A stretch of DNA of 30,832 bases from Mnemiopsis leidyi (GCA_000226015.1 JH154700.1:1-30832), one strand, 5' to 3'; counted from the stretch's first letter, positions 20,701 to 30,548 are shown. Notes: generated from the letters alone by a model not told the origin. Made by a program: numbers and translations.

Positions 20701-23238
20701 CATGAAACTCATGAGGTACGAGTGGTGTAGGTAGTCGTTTCAGGAATTTCTTCACAGAGCTACCCACCACATGGACACTCACATCTAGCTCCACAATGTT
20801 GAACTTTGACAGGCTTTCTGGCTTTTCGTCGCTAAATGCTGAAGTAACGTTGTACGTGTTTAGTGTTGTAAGTGGACATCAAAGACGGACAAGATCGTCA
20901 GCTAAGTGACTTAAAGACCGTGGAAAGATTAATTTAGATTTCGCTCGAATCAGAGAAATTTGAGCTTCAGAAATGAAGCAAACACTATGAATACTAACCC
21001 ATCTCGAAAGCAGCTTCAAGTTGGTTTATCTGAAGCTTATTTCCCTCCTTCCTGTACAGCCCCTCAATAGTAAGATCATGACATTCCAGATACTCGACAC
21101 AGAGGGACGCGTAGAACGGCACCCCGCCCCACGGCGCTATCTCCTCTAGAGGACGCCCAAAGTAGCAGCTCTCAACCGACTTGTGGAAGTCGGAGATGGA
21201 GGGTTGTTGTTTGAAGGACTTGGTGGTGGAGACTTTAGGGTCCCAGCTAGCTAGCATCTTCTTGTTCTTCTCTAGCTGCAAAGTGGGAACGTAGGGGTCT
21301 TTTCATTTGATCAACTTTACAGGCATAAAAGAAGAAGAATCCGAAGGTGCAAAATGCGCAAAAGGCGTTGATCCTAAAATTTACCAACATGAACTAGTGT
21401 GCGTGTCCTGGGGTGACTAAATTTTACCTGTTTCTGTCTCTTCCTCTCTTCCTTGTCTTCCCGTTTCTTGATCTTGTTCTCTTCTCGTTTCTTTATCTTG
21501 TTCAGTCTCTTCTGCTCAACCTGAATTTCAAAAAGTCATCAACCGTTACTATACCTTTGGTAGACTTTTTGTAGAAATAAGGAAAAACATCCAAAAGGAT
21601 AAAAGTTCAAACAGCTTATTCACCATAAGTTTACAAAAAAATAAGCATATTGTAATTTCATGTAAAAAAGCAGTACTGGCATGCTTAGTAATAACACAAA
21701 CCTCTTCATCAGTAAGTTTTTTCTTATTGAAAGCTTTAGGAATCCTCTTGTTCTTGAAGGGAGAATCAGAGAGAGAACTAGTGACCAGCCCTCCGGCCTT
21801 GTTTTGATTATCCACCCCCTCCAACCCCTCACTGCTAGTCTCACTGAAGTTTCTCTCAGGGCGAGGTGGAATAGGAGGAGATTTGGGAGTAGGGATGTGG
21901 TCAAACGAGCCGGAGGAGGATCCTCTCTTTTTGTTGACGATGGAGTAGATTGGCGGTGTTTTGTCTAGACTGACTTTCTCTGAAAAGTAACGAATTGTAT
22001 AACTATCAAAATTGATGAGTACACCGACAAGTGTCGAGTCTACAACGCGAGTTAGTTCCAAAAAAGCCATTAAAAGCAAACCGGCTAAACTGCTGAATTT
22101 GAAAAGCAACAAGATATAAAACTTTACCCCTCATGTTTCTAGGCATGGAGCTCCAGGGGTGATTAGCGAGTCCTTCATCCCGTAGTTCGTTCCAACTAAC
22201 ACTCAGACTCTTGAACTTCTCTGGTAAACTGAGACGATTTCTTTAGTTCGGTTAGTTAAAGTTCGTTAGGGTGCTTTTCTTTTCTTAAACTAATGAGGCG
22301 GAAATGAGATATTCGCGGCCGCAATTCTGGTCATTACGAAGTATCTATTTTCCGGCTAAATAAGCTTTTCTACTCCTTCTTGACTGCTTGGTTAACACAG
22401 AGAAACGGACAAACTCACTGTAGCCTGACACGCTATATTTATAACCGCCAAAATGGTCAGAAGTACAGTATATCACGGGTGCCATACATACTGAAACTAG
22501 CACCGTTTTTACTCATTGAACTTACATAAACAGGATGTGTAGTGTATTTAGACACATTTAAACCGTAAATAAAACCATACTCTCTATTTGTAGTGTATTA
22601 TGATAGTCTGAGCGCCGACACACAAATACACTATGTCCTCAGTTTTGTAAGTTTTTTCAAACCATTTTCGTCCTTTAACTCAAATAAGATAAATTGGATC
22701 GTGATAGGATAAGATGGAACTTTAGGAGCAATATCAACCGAGGCTGATTTAAACCTCCTATACGGTTAAAAGCTCTACATTTATTTTAACGAAATTTTAA
22801 TCATAAAGGTGTTGGGTGGATGATACGAAACAAGTAACCCAAACTTTAAAGATAAAAATTTCAACACCCTCCTATCATCATAACGATATAAATTTCGAGA
22901 TGATCTTATTACCGGTAATAGTAGATAAGCTGCTTCTCAACGACGCGGAACGACCGGTTAAGACAAGCTGGATATCCCGAATTTCCATTGAGATTCTCGT
23001 TGAGTGGTTTCCTACAGAGTGGATACTCCCCGAAATTACAACAATCGAACTCGGAAGATTCGTCACACTCGAACTCGGGAGATTCGTCACACTCGAACTC
23101 GGGAGATTCGTCACACTCGAACTCTGGAATTATCTCGTATACGTGGCTGCTGCACCGCTTGTTAGCGTTGTAGCGATTGTCATTAAACACATCCTCAAAC
23201 TCATCGCTTGAGTAATCTTCCCATTCGATCAGATCCAT
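17730..23238 (-). CDS. Tandem RhoGAP protein, 924 residues, 14 exons
   Basis: Exons, 5' to 3': 22913-23238, 22128-22228, 21702-21979, 21428-21520, 20999-21275, 20680-20838, 20129-20261, 19728-19968, 19419-19539, 19095-19307, 18795-18950, 18582-18681, 18215-18461 and 17730-18059. All phases agree. The acidic N-terminus (MDLIEWEDYSSDEFEDVF) is followed by three PEFECDES-type repeats, a Pro-rich SH3-ligand-like stretch (KSPPIPPRP, third exon) and a Lys/Glu-rich helix (fourth exon). RhoGAP domain 1 (about 304-511) has YFGRPLEEI, EGLYRKEGNK with arginine finger R341, and NKMSSYNLAIIFWPTLL with catalytic N470; the FWPTL form recalls p190 RhoGAPs. Domain 2 (about 548-797) is diverged (LRVGHVPSLVKQIVTFVEHG, VLKRYLASLIIPVIP, LMKHLSL, LEETFAPILF). 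It has Val585 for the arginine finger and Gln741 for the Asn. The tail is Tyr-rich (HYDLP, HYIDP, LYEDEP). The likely role is to switch off Rho-family GTPases at the cell cortex. The p190 GTPase and FF domains are absent. Confidence 0.88.
18215..19539 (-). other. Second, degenerate RhoGAP domain (exons 9-13 of the tandem RhoGAP gene)
   Basis: The five exons reproduce the RhoGAP plan in order: xVPxLVxxIVxFVEHG (the helix before the finger), TTSLYV where active domains have EGLYR, a helix with ILATVLKRYLASLIIP (active: KKFLKRLPTPLVP), KQSHKILLSYLMKHLSL (active: QTKLTLAYIIRHLSR) and LEETFAPILFY...TIKFLIDNVHVF (active: YNLAIIFWPTLL...MVEFLIDNSDSLF). The match is structural and weak in identity. 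Loss of both the Arg and the Asn predicts no catalysis, leaving a binding or regulatory role. This is inferred by eye and not from a profile search. Confidence 0.7.
23040..23115. repeat. 24-bp in-frame coding repeat, three copies
   Basis: Three near-identical 24-bp units in the first exon of the tandem RhoGAP gene encode repeats of an acidic eight-residue unit (PEFECDES) on the - strand. The period is a multiple of three, so copy-number change would keep the frame. Confidence 0.85.
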
Positions 23239-24067
23239 GCTAACGACACACTAATATTCCTAGTTCATTCCAGGCACGCACGAAGTCTAACGATAAGCGG
23301 AACAAAAAGCACGATCTGGCACGCAGAAAGCAAGGAAGTGGTTGAGTTTAACTGGTACGGATTAATAAACCCGAGGTATTAGCAAGGCAACAAGTTAAAA
23401 CTTCACGAGGCCCTGCAGAAATACATGATTACAGTCAGTAAACAGCACGTAACCCAACACTTGTATTAATTTAACTAAGTTCCTATCTGCTCTGAGTCTC
23501 TGTTTTTTTCTCGCGTCCCCACAAACCCCAGAACGATTGTGGAATCTAGGACTTCGCGTCGCGGCATACGCAACCTGACGAGGAAAGGGCGAGGTTTCGT
23601 GAGGATGACTGGAGCCTGATCTGCTGAATTGGGTCTAGTCCAGGTCCCTGGATCAGTTCGAACAACATGCTGACAACCGTCAGTAATGATAAGTTGTTTA
23701 ACAGGAGTTACTCCGCAAACTTCTTGACAGATGCGACTAACTTGGGCAGCTTCATCTCCGATTTATGGCTGTTTATGGGGCTTTAATTTACGGAGTGCGG
23801 TGTCTTTGATTTGTTTAACAAGTGCTGTTTCGGGCATCATCTGCATGATTCATCTTTTTATGGTTTCGGTAGTTCGAATTAACTTCCACGATTACCACAC
23901 TGTGTCGAACACCGGATTATCACGTCCAGGATTAATACTTAGTACGACGTAGATACAGTAAATAAGTCATTACATTTCGATTATGTTATATAATTTGTCG
24001 TTTAACTTAATATCAGAAGACGTGATCTAGAAATTCGGCGAATATGGGTCGAGCAAATTTTAAGTAT
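23239..24067. other. Upstream region of the tandem RhoGAP gene
   Basis: This should contain the RhoGAP promoter. An in-frame TAG just upstream of the ATG at 23238 supports that start unless an acceptor at the nearby TATTAG is used. On the - strand a 40-residue frame at 23546-23668 (MLFELIQGPGLDPIQQIRLQ at its start) sits in a locally GC-richer patch and might be a 5' exon. I saw no junction that joins it in phase to the 22913-23238 exon, so it stays unassigned. Confidence 0.35.
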
Positions 24068-24585
24068 TGTCAAGCTTGCTACTGTTCGAGCTGGCTACTA
24101 ATTAAGCTTGCTACTAATTAAGCTTGCTACTAATTAAGCTTGCTACTGGACCAGCTTGATACTCAAGAGAAGCCTTCAACTAGACATGTAAGACGACTAA
24201 CTACTAAGCAAGCTTGCTACTAGACAAGCTTGCTACTAGACAAGCTTGCTACTAGACGAGCTTGCTACTAGACAAGCTTGCTACTAGACAAGCTTGCTAC
24301 TATAAAAGTTTGCTATTAGACAAGCTTGCTAATAGGTAAGCTTGCTACTAGACGAGCTTGCTACTAGACGAGCTTGCTACTAGACAAACTTGCTACTAGA
24401 CAAGCTTGCTACTAGACAACCTTGCTACTAGACGAGCTTGCCATTAGACAAGCTTGCTACTAGACAAGCTTGCTACTAGACAAGCTTGCTACTAGAAAAG
24501 CTTGCTACTTGACAAGCTTGCCACTTAGCGATTAAGCAAGCTAGTTAGCGATTAAGCTTGCAACTAAGCGATTAAGCTAGTTATA
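24068..24585. repeat. 16-bp tandem array, about 25-30 copies with an interruption
   Basis: The main unit is AAGCTTGCTACTAGAC, with variants ending in AATT, AGAA or ATTA. The first few units (24071-24150, AAGCTTGCTACTAATT type) are separated from the main block by unrelated sequence at about 24151-24205. The last units drift to a GATTAAGC form with longer spacing. There are no spacers, so it is a minisatellite and not a CRISPR array. Confidence 0.9.
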
Positions 24586-26112
24586 TCTACCTGCCATAAG
24601 GCCCGTGGGGAGGAGGAGAAGCGAATCCAAGTCGATCTAGCGTGTGAGATCTGTGTCGCATCATGCCGTCCCGCAGTGACAAGTCGTTACTGAAATATTG
24701 TGATATTAAACCTACCGGACTTACGATATGCTGTAGTTTAATTATAAACCGTATGTTAATAAAAAAATAGTTTTTGCTTGTCTGACGTCACGTACAGTTT
24801 TGTGAATTCTGTGGATCATGTAAAAATTTGGTTTCGAAAACTATGTATTGATCTGCATACGTTTGAAAATTTAGTTAACATTAACTTTCAACTACCTTCT
24901 ACAAGCCGTATTAGATTTATAGATTAATTAATTATCGTATATGTGTTTCCCTTCTGACCACCATCGTCATTGATTAATAGATAAGAATAACAAGCTTCTT
25001 TTAGTTGTGCAATGGTCAATGTACACAGAGTTGAATATTGAACAAATTCTGCGGGCCATGCACAATTCCATTAGTTTATAAAATATCAGTAATAGAGGCT
25101 AATTCTCATTTCATGGCATACTATCCTATCGATGTTATACATGACAGTTTTACTTTTTCAAAATCACTTACAAAAGGATTCTGATAGCCTGGCTGCATGT
25201 AAAAATGTTGTGCTTATTCACTAGGGAAATAGCGAATCAGGTTGGGGATACAGTGTTATGGGTTCGGAGAAGCCGTACACTCTACTAAACACACATAGTC
25301 CAGCTAACTGTTGACAACTCTGACGGAACTTGCCCGCGGAACACGAAAATAACGCAGTGCCTGTTGACGAGGTCGATAAACGTGTGTTAAGTTGCTTTTA
25401 ATTGTGTCAGTGATAACTGTGGGTTTTTAGCTTATTCAGGGTGTTTCTCTCCGCCTTATGAACCGGTATATGACATTACTGTTTTCATCACGTGGTAGGT
25501 ACATACTTCATATAATGCCAGGAATCAATAGTTAAGCTGACATGTACCGTTATATAACATAAGTGTTTTCATTATGTGGTACTTAACTTAATGCTACGAA
25601 TCAATAGTTAAAGCTGATGAAAGGAGCCACTTGAGTTTTTATCTGCACTTTTTCAACCGGGCAAGCCGCTAGGTTGGTTACGATAGAACACTATAATGTA
25701 ACTCACTTCCAACCCAATTATTCACTCTGCAATACATGATCTACAGCAATTAGGCCAATTAAATGATTAATAAATTTACCAATATCCGCAACTCACCACT
25801 CTCCTGCAGACAACTAACAACTGTACCCCAGTACTTTTACTTTACATACAAGTTTGTATAATATTCTACAGACTACAGCGTGTAATTAACTTACGAAAAT
25901 TTAGTAGCTACCTCGCGGTAAGAGGAAATACGCAGCAAGATGCTCACTAATCGTGGCAGAGAGAACAATTTCACAGGACAAATCTAGAGCAGTAATGTTC
26001 GAGAGTATCGATTTAGCCTATTACACGGTGGAGAGAGGTATGCGAGCCAGTTAGGCTAAATTGTCGGTTAAAAGTTAGCGGTTTTGCTTACTAGGTACGG
26101 AGCAGCGTCGAG
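24586..26112. other. Non-coding, AT-rich stretch
   Basis: I see no supportable exon on either strand. The interval 25483-25612 contains two diverged direct copies of about 65-75 bp, sharing TGTTTTCAT, TGTGGTA or CGTGGTA and GAATCAATAGTTAA. This is an old duplication of unknown origin. Confidence 0.4.
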
Positions 26113-26113
26113 A

Positions 26114-26184
26114 TGGATGAATGAATATGTAGTGATTGTAACGAGTATTGGATGAATGAAAATGTAGTGATTGTAACGAGTATT
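26114..26184. repeat. Two tandem copies of a 35-36 bp unit
   Basis: TGGATGAATGAATATGTAGT and TGGATGAATGAAAATGTAGT each continue with GATTGTAACGAGTAT. The pair differs at one position over about 35 bp and is directly adjacent. Confidence 0.85.
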
Positions 26185-26489
26185 TAAGTATCGAGAGATA
26201 CGACCTAAAATGTGTCTAATTTGATATGTATCACTCATCCGAGTACCGGCTCACTTCTGATGAGAAACAAAACATGTAGGATACTTCAAGTTTAGTACTG
26301 GGAGTGAGGTCATGCTTGTCAAGTACACGGAGCTTCCACGTTTAATGAGAGTGAGAGAGCACATCTACAGCACTGCCGAGCTGGTACTCAGGTCATCGGG
26401 GTGTATTTATGTTTTAGTGAAAATATGTAGTAGTATAGCCCTGGCAATTTACGGGGAAATATCTGGAAGATCCAAGGAGACGGTGAAAC

Positions 26490-26605
26490 GGTTCCATATT
26501 TTCTGGAACTGTTCCACGTTTTCTGGAACCGTTCCATTTTCTCTGGAACAGATCCACATTTTCTAAAACTGCTCCAAATTTTCTGGAACTATTTAACATT
26601 TTCTA
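26490..26605. repeat. About 21-bp degenerate minisatellite, five to six copies
   Basis: The recurring unit is TTTTCTGGAACTGTTCCACA, with TTCTGGAAC and GTTCCA giving each unit a small inverted repeat. Copies degenerate towards the right end. Open frames on both strands through this block are artefacts of the repeat. Confidence 0.8.
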
Positions 26606-26802
26606 GAATTGCCGAATGTTCAACTAACCTGTTAGCCTGTGCTTGTGAAATGTCAAATGACATAATCAGCGTTACACAAAAGCCTTGCATGCGAAAGACA
26701 AGCTTACAAATAAAGAATGGTCTGATATCATATCCTAGAAAACCCTTGTTTAACTAACACACATAAACATTGAAAACAGAGCAGCATTTCTAAGAGACTA
26801 CA

Positions 26803-27061
26803 GACAGATAACAAACACAAAAACAGAAAACAGCCACAGGAACAGAACACAGACACACAAACAGAAAACAGACACACTAACAGAAAACACATTAACAGAA
26901 TTCCTGTTTGTGTGTTTTCTGTTTGTGTGCCTGTTTTCTGTTTGTTTGATCTCGTGTCTGTTTTCTGTTGGTGTGTTCGCTTGTATCATGTCTGTTTTTT
27001 GTTACAGGAAGCACACTAACAGACAAACAGAAAATACACAAACAGACAAACAGACAGACAG
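26803..27061. repeat. Large inverted repeat made of ACAGAAAACACA-type simple sequence
   Basis: The left arm (26803-26900) is rich in AACAGAAAACAGACACAC. The middle block (26906-27001) is rich in the reverse complement (TGTGTTTTCTGTTTGTGTG). A third block (27006-27061) returns to the first orientation. The turning point is the palindrome-like AACAGAATTCCTGTT near 26895-26910. The arms could pair over most of 90 nt. The block lies directly after the stop codon of the gene ending at 27064 on the - strand, so it is likely to be in that 3' UTR. Confidence 0.8.
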
Positions 27062-27063
27062 TT

Positions 27064-30048
27064 CTAAACCCACCAGCTGCCCTCGTCCTCGCTGGTATCC
27101 ACATCCAGACTCCGGTCGAGCGGGGTTTCCCCGATAAACTGAACTCCGTTCTTCAGCACGTGCAGCAGAAGTGCGTCTACCGCTGTAGCGTGTTTTCCTA
27201 TAGACACCCGCCTGTTAACCTGCTCTTGTTCCAACATCGCACACTGGGGGAGACAGTAACTAGTTTTATATGGGTAGTTAGCTGTCAGGATAGTTTGCAG
27301 ATAGATCCTGGGATCTAGGCAAATGCAGTGAATCTGATTAACATCGCGATGCAGTTTTAATAAGCAATTCAGTAGGAACTGAGTCTCGTGTGAACTGACT
27401 TTGTTCTTGGGATTACCCCGCATTTTCGCTGATCTCATGGAAGTTTAGCCCTCCTTTGCACACGCTGAGTCTGGCGATTGGCTACAGATTGGAAACTTGG
27501 AACTTGTAACAGATCAGAAACGATCGAAACTGCCAGACATAAAAAGCTGAGAACTTTAAGAGCAAAATAGAAAATATACAAGGTAAGGCTGAAAAGAGAT
27601 ATATAATGCTTTTAGCAGAAATCTGTTGTAAGTTTTTATCCCAATTTGGCGTAATCGCCTCATTTCTAATCAAATCGAGATACGAGGTAAGGGTGATACG
27701 AGATGGCTTTTAAGAACTTGGCCGTTTTTCAAATAGAAAACGTAATGGACAATGGAGGGCAATTCAATTTGTGTACAGCCTGTATTTATATATAATGTAT
27801 ATATTCCTGGCTGTAAATGTAGACAAAGCAATTCAAGTACGGTACCACTCAGCAGGAAATAAAGTTGCGAGACTTATCGTTTCATGTGTGACACAGTTAC
27901 TTAGTAATCCATTAGTCAATCTTATGAAAAAAGGCGTTGCTTAGTGACACAAGCGTTTACTTTCATTTTATCACGTGACGTCACACTCAACATCAACCAA
28001 TCAGCAGTAGCGATTAGAAACGGGTTATAGAGACAGTCTCGTGTCAAAAGCTCCATTTGACACGTGCCAAACGCTTCATTTCGAAAACTCAACGAAGTTA
28101 ATCAAAAGCAATGACAGCGGGAACAATATTTCACTTGACACTTTATTCGCTCTGTTAAGCGAGAATAAATTGTAAACTTACGTCTCAGCCTTTTGTTCAT
28201 TGCCATGAGTTCAAAATAAGCGATTTCTAGCATTAGTAAATTTACCTTGAAGGTGAATGCTCTTACACGTTTTTGTTAACTGGTCTGACAAAATTTCCCG
28301 ATCGTCACCGTCGTCAGGACGAAAATGAAGTACTAAGTTAATTTGTACACTTTTCTACATTTTTACACTACACATTGTACACACCTGGATACCGAGATCT
28401 GCTGCAGTTTGAGTGATGGCAGAGGTGTAAGTCAGACATTTGGGAGTCTGAACAATCAGTAGACCTAGACTTCTAGACACGTTGTTCTCCGTCATGTAGT
28501 ACCTGGAGTAGATGCTGTTAGTTTGTAGTTGATGTAGTGGATGTATTTATTTGTATTTGTTACACCTGTACCCAGGCTTGTACAGTTATACTGAAAGGGC
28601 TCAGTATCTTTTAACGGAGACCCTCCTCATTTAACCCTCAATCACGGTTTCCCGTTCATTCGGCTGAGTCAACCGAAGAAGATTGCATAGGCAAATGACC
28701 GTAGCGCACTCCTCTAGGATTGGCGGAACTGGGAATCGAACCCCCGATATTCTGCGTAGAAAGTCGGGGTAGATACCACTACACCACCAAACCACTGGAT
28801 GTAGTGGATGTAGTAGATTAAGTAGATGTAGTGGATTAAGTAGATTAAGTAGATGTAGTAGATGTAGTGGATTAAGTAGATTAAGTAGATGTAGTGGATG
28901 TAGTGGATTAAGTAGATGTAGTGGATGTGGGGAGTTTAATTTATGAAATTTATCAATACAGAGACATCTCACGGCTCCATCGGAAATGCCAAGACCGAAA
29001 TAAAAATTAACATATTCGCTACTTTTTTTCTACTTTTGTGTTGCTTTAATCTGTTTATTCGAATGTGCCCCGCCCTTAACGTTGCTGACGATTTCTACAG
29101 TGGTGGTAATATCTGAATATTGACCGCATAGACTTTGACGGATTGAGTTCGGTAATTCATGAAAACATAATGAATTACTAAAATGTAATCTGCATACGAT
29201 CGAAAAGATTTAAAGTATAATCTAATTGGATTAAATGGAGAGGCATGAATAAGTTTTGTGGTTTCACTACAAAAGTAGTCACCACATTAAAGAGAATTTA
29301 TTTTATTACTATCAACAAGAGTGGTCCTTACTTTACAATCCTTTCTCATAAAAATTTCAGATCTCAAATCATCCCAGTCTACTGGGTGTAACAAAACCCT
29401 CAATGAGCTGCAGGGCGGACATTGCAACTGAATTTCGTTACGTTTCATCCCCGAAATCAGTGTAGACCAGGGAGATTCATGGAGTTTGATAAGGAAGAAC
29501 AATTTATATCTGAAAAGATAGAAGCTGCATGTGTGTGTGTGTGTGATTTAATTACAGGCTTGTCTAATCTGATAATTAGGATTACCTACCTTCGCTCTGA
29601 GAGAGTACAACATATGCGTAATTTATTCAGTCTCTAACGGCTAACGCCGCCTGGTGCCCCACGAAAGTCGAACAAAAATAAGACTTGTGTACGCGTGTTG
29701 TGTGAATAGTTCGTTATAATTACGAATAAATTATTGGTATGAGAGTCGCTGGTTCTTTGTTATGCAACATGCATAAGGGGGCGCTAATTCTTCCACTTTC
29801 CACATGACAACAAAGATTTTGTATGAACAAAAATTTACTCCAAGACAACCCGATTCGACCTAATATTCATGAATAACTTTATCAATTAAAAGTATGCAGT
29901 ATCACTGAAAATTCCATTACATTCACATTCAGCCCTCTGTAACCTGAAATGGGGTTTGAATGTCACACATACCGGGCATTTTCGAGAGAGGCACGGCGGG
30001 AATCCTTGCAAACCAGCACACAACCGTGTTCCGTGTAGGTCTCTTTAT
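27064..30048 (-). CDS. Unrecognised protein, last four exons (C-terminal 207 residues or so)
   Basis: Exons, 5' to 3': 29973-30048, 28385-28502, 28182-28245 and 27064-27428, with TAG at 27064-27066. Phases agree throughout (in at 1; 2, 0 and 1 between exons; stop). The joined reading runs YTEHGCVLVCKDSRRASLEN, then YYMTENNVSRSLGLLIVQTP, then QTAADLGIQ joined to VNLLMLEIAYFELMAMNKRL, then a basic RPKMRGNPKNK stretch, and ends TSEDEGSWWV. Donors include GTATGT, GTGTGT and GTAAGT. The first three exons are well defined; the acceptor of the 28182-28245 exon (TTCAAG) is less certain. No signal peptide or TM is visible in this part; it has a basic patch and an acidic C-terminus. I do not recognise the family. 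The 1.47-kb intron between the first two exons contains the SINE and a minisatellite. The 5' part lies further right, probably outside the window. Confidence 0.6.
27972..28066. promoter_or_regulatory. Cluster of CACGTG, TGACGTCA and CCAAT motifs with a 9-bp hairpin
   Basis: CACGTG is at 27972-27977, the CRE palindrome TGACGTCA at 27976-27983, CCAAT at 27997-28001 and a second CACGTG at 28061-28066. CGTGTCAAA (28040-28048) and TTTGACACG (28056-28064) form a perfect 9-bp stem with a 7-nt loop. Such motif groups are common in animal promoters, but here they lie in an intron of the gene on the - strand. They could mark an internal promoter or enhancer. Confidence 0.35.
28546..28797 (-). mobile_element. 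tRNA-derived SINE, about 252 bp, with 15-bp target-site duplication
   Basis: On the - strand the element starts with a tRNA-like head. Its A box is TGGTGTAGTGGT (28775-28786) and its B box GGTTCGATTCC (28732-28742), the RNA polymerase III internal promoter. A unique body follows, and it ends in an A-rich tail (CAAATACAAATAAA). The 15-bp sequence GATGTAGTGGATGTA occurs exactly at 28531-28545 and 28798-28812, on both sides. The acceptor stem does not pair and only about three of the five T-stem pairs form, so this is not a working tRNA gene. The body contains ACGGGAAACCGT, a 4-bp stem with a GAAA loop. I do not recognise the SINE family. Confidence 0.8.
28798..28928. repeat. GTAGTGGATTAAGTAGAT-type minisatellite
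   Basis: Short units of 9 and 6 bp (GATGTAGTG, GATTAA, GTA) are arranged in longer repeats such as GTGGATTAAGTAGATTAAGT. It touches the SINE, and the SINE target duplication is one unit of this array, so the element inserted at its edge. Confidence 0.85.
28929..29972. other. Rest of the long intron of the right-hand gene
   Basis: This lies within the intron between exons 29973-30048 and 28385-28502. It has a short (TG)n run near 29530-29543 and a possible - strand exon at about 29320-29400 (SLRVLLHPVDWDDLRSEIF before a GTAAGG donor). That exon leaves in phase 0, which does not fit the next exon, so I do not include it in the gene model. Confidence 0.4.
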
Positions 30049-30437
30049 CTGGAGAGAGGGGTATTTTAAATATTTGGACTTGTCACTGAGGCAACCAGCT
30101 CGGATGTGATGTGAGTTATGTGGGGTAGTATGTGATCTTACATTCTGCTGGATTTATATAAAAACAGTTTAGTAGGATCTAAAACTGGATTAGTGTATGG
30201 GGATGTATGCTAAGAATGTTTGAAAAAATACCTGAGTTACAGTTATCATCTTCATTTTACATTACTACATTAGTTCCTAATAAGCTATCTGAATGCATAA
30301 TATGTAGAAATTATGCAATTTATCTATTCCCTGCACTTAAAATTATAATGCCGTTCAGCATTAAGGTCTAGCTAAATCTCTCACACAGTTATACAAGGTA
30401 AGCAGGAGTGGTATGTAGGCTGGTGAAGGTAGATAAT
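30049..30437. other. Stretch upstream of the last confirmed exon of the right-hand gene
   Basis: This is AT-rich. One possible - strand donor lies near 30222 (CTCAG before GTATTT), but the phase does not match. I see nothing firm. Confidence 0.3.
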
Positions 30438-30548
30438 CATGGTACACAGTCTGTACACAGTCTGTACACAGTCTGTACACAGTCTGTACACAGTCTGTAC
30501 ACAGTCTGTACACAGTCTGTACACAGTCTGTACACAGTCTGTACACAG
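30438..30548. repeat. 11-bp tandem array, about ten perfect copies
   Basis: The unit is TACACAGTCTG, repeated with almost no variation. The lack of divergence suggests recent expansion. Open frames on both strands here (QSVHSLYTVC and similar) come from the repeat. Confidence 0.92.

Noticed and set aside
22816..23211. A + strand frame of 131 residues with LELGRFVT repeats
   Set aside because: It is antisense to the first RhoGAP exon, whose - strand reading has a start codon, sensible composition and a phase-compatible donor.
24068..24585. A CRISPR-like array
   Set aside because: Units follow each other directly without unique spacers, and the window is eukaryotic; it is a minisatellite. The same holds for 2790-3055.
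26312..26566. A + strand frame of 84 residues
   Set aside because: Its second half is the 21-bp minisatellite and the first half has no splice-site or domain support.
26910..27318. + strand frames over the simple repeats and after them
   Set aside because: They are simple-sequence peptides followed by the antisense of the last exon of the right-hand gene.
28227..28245. A 19-nt intron (GTAAATTTACTAATGCTAG) between two short open frames
   Set aside because: It has a donor, a branch-like TACTAAT and an acceptor, but 19 nt is too short for an animal spliceosomal intron. Reading it as coding in a single exon (28182-28245) fits the phases of both neighbours.
28720..28797. A tRNA gene on the - strand
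   Set aside because: The A and B boxes are good, but the two ends do not form an acceptor stem and the T stem pairs only partly. The exact target duplication and A-rich tail show that it is the head of a SINE.
29287..29502. An exon of the right-hand gene near 29320-29400
   Set aside because: The acceptor and donor look reasonable, but the exit phase does not fit the next exon, while the exon at 29973-30048 does.
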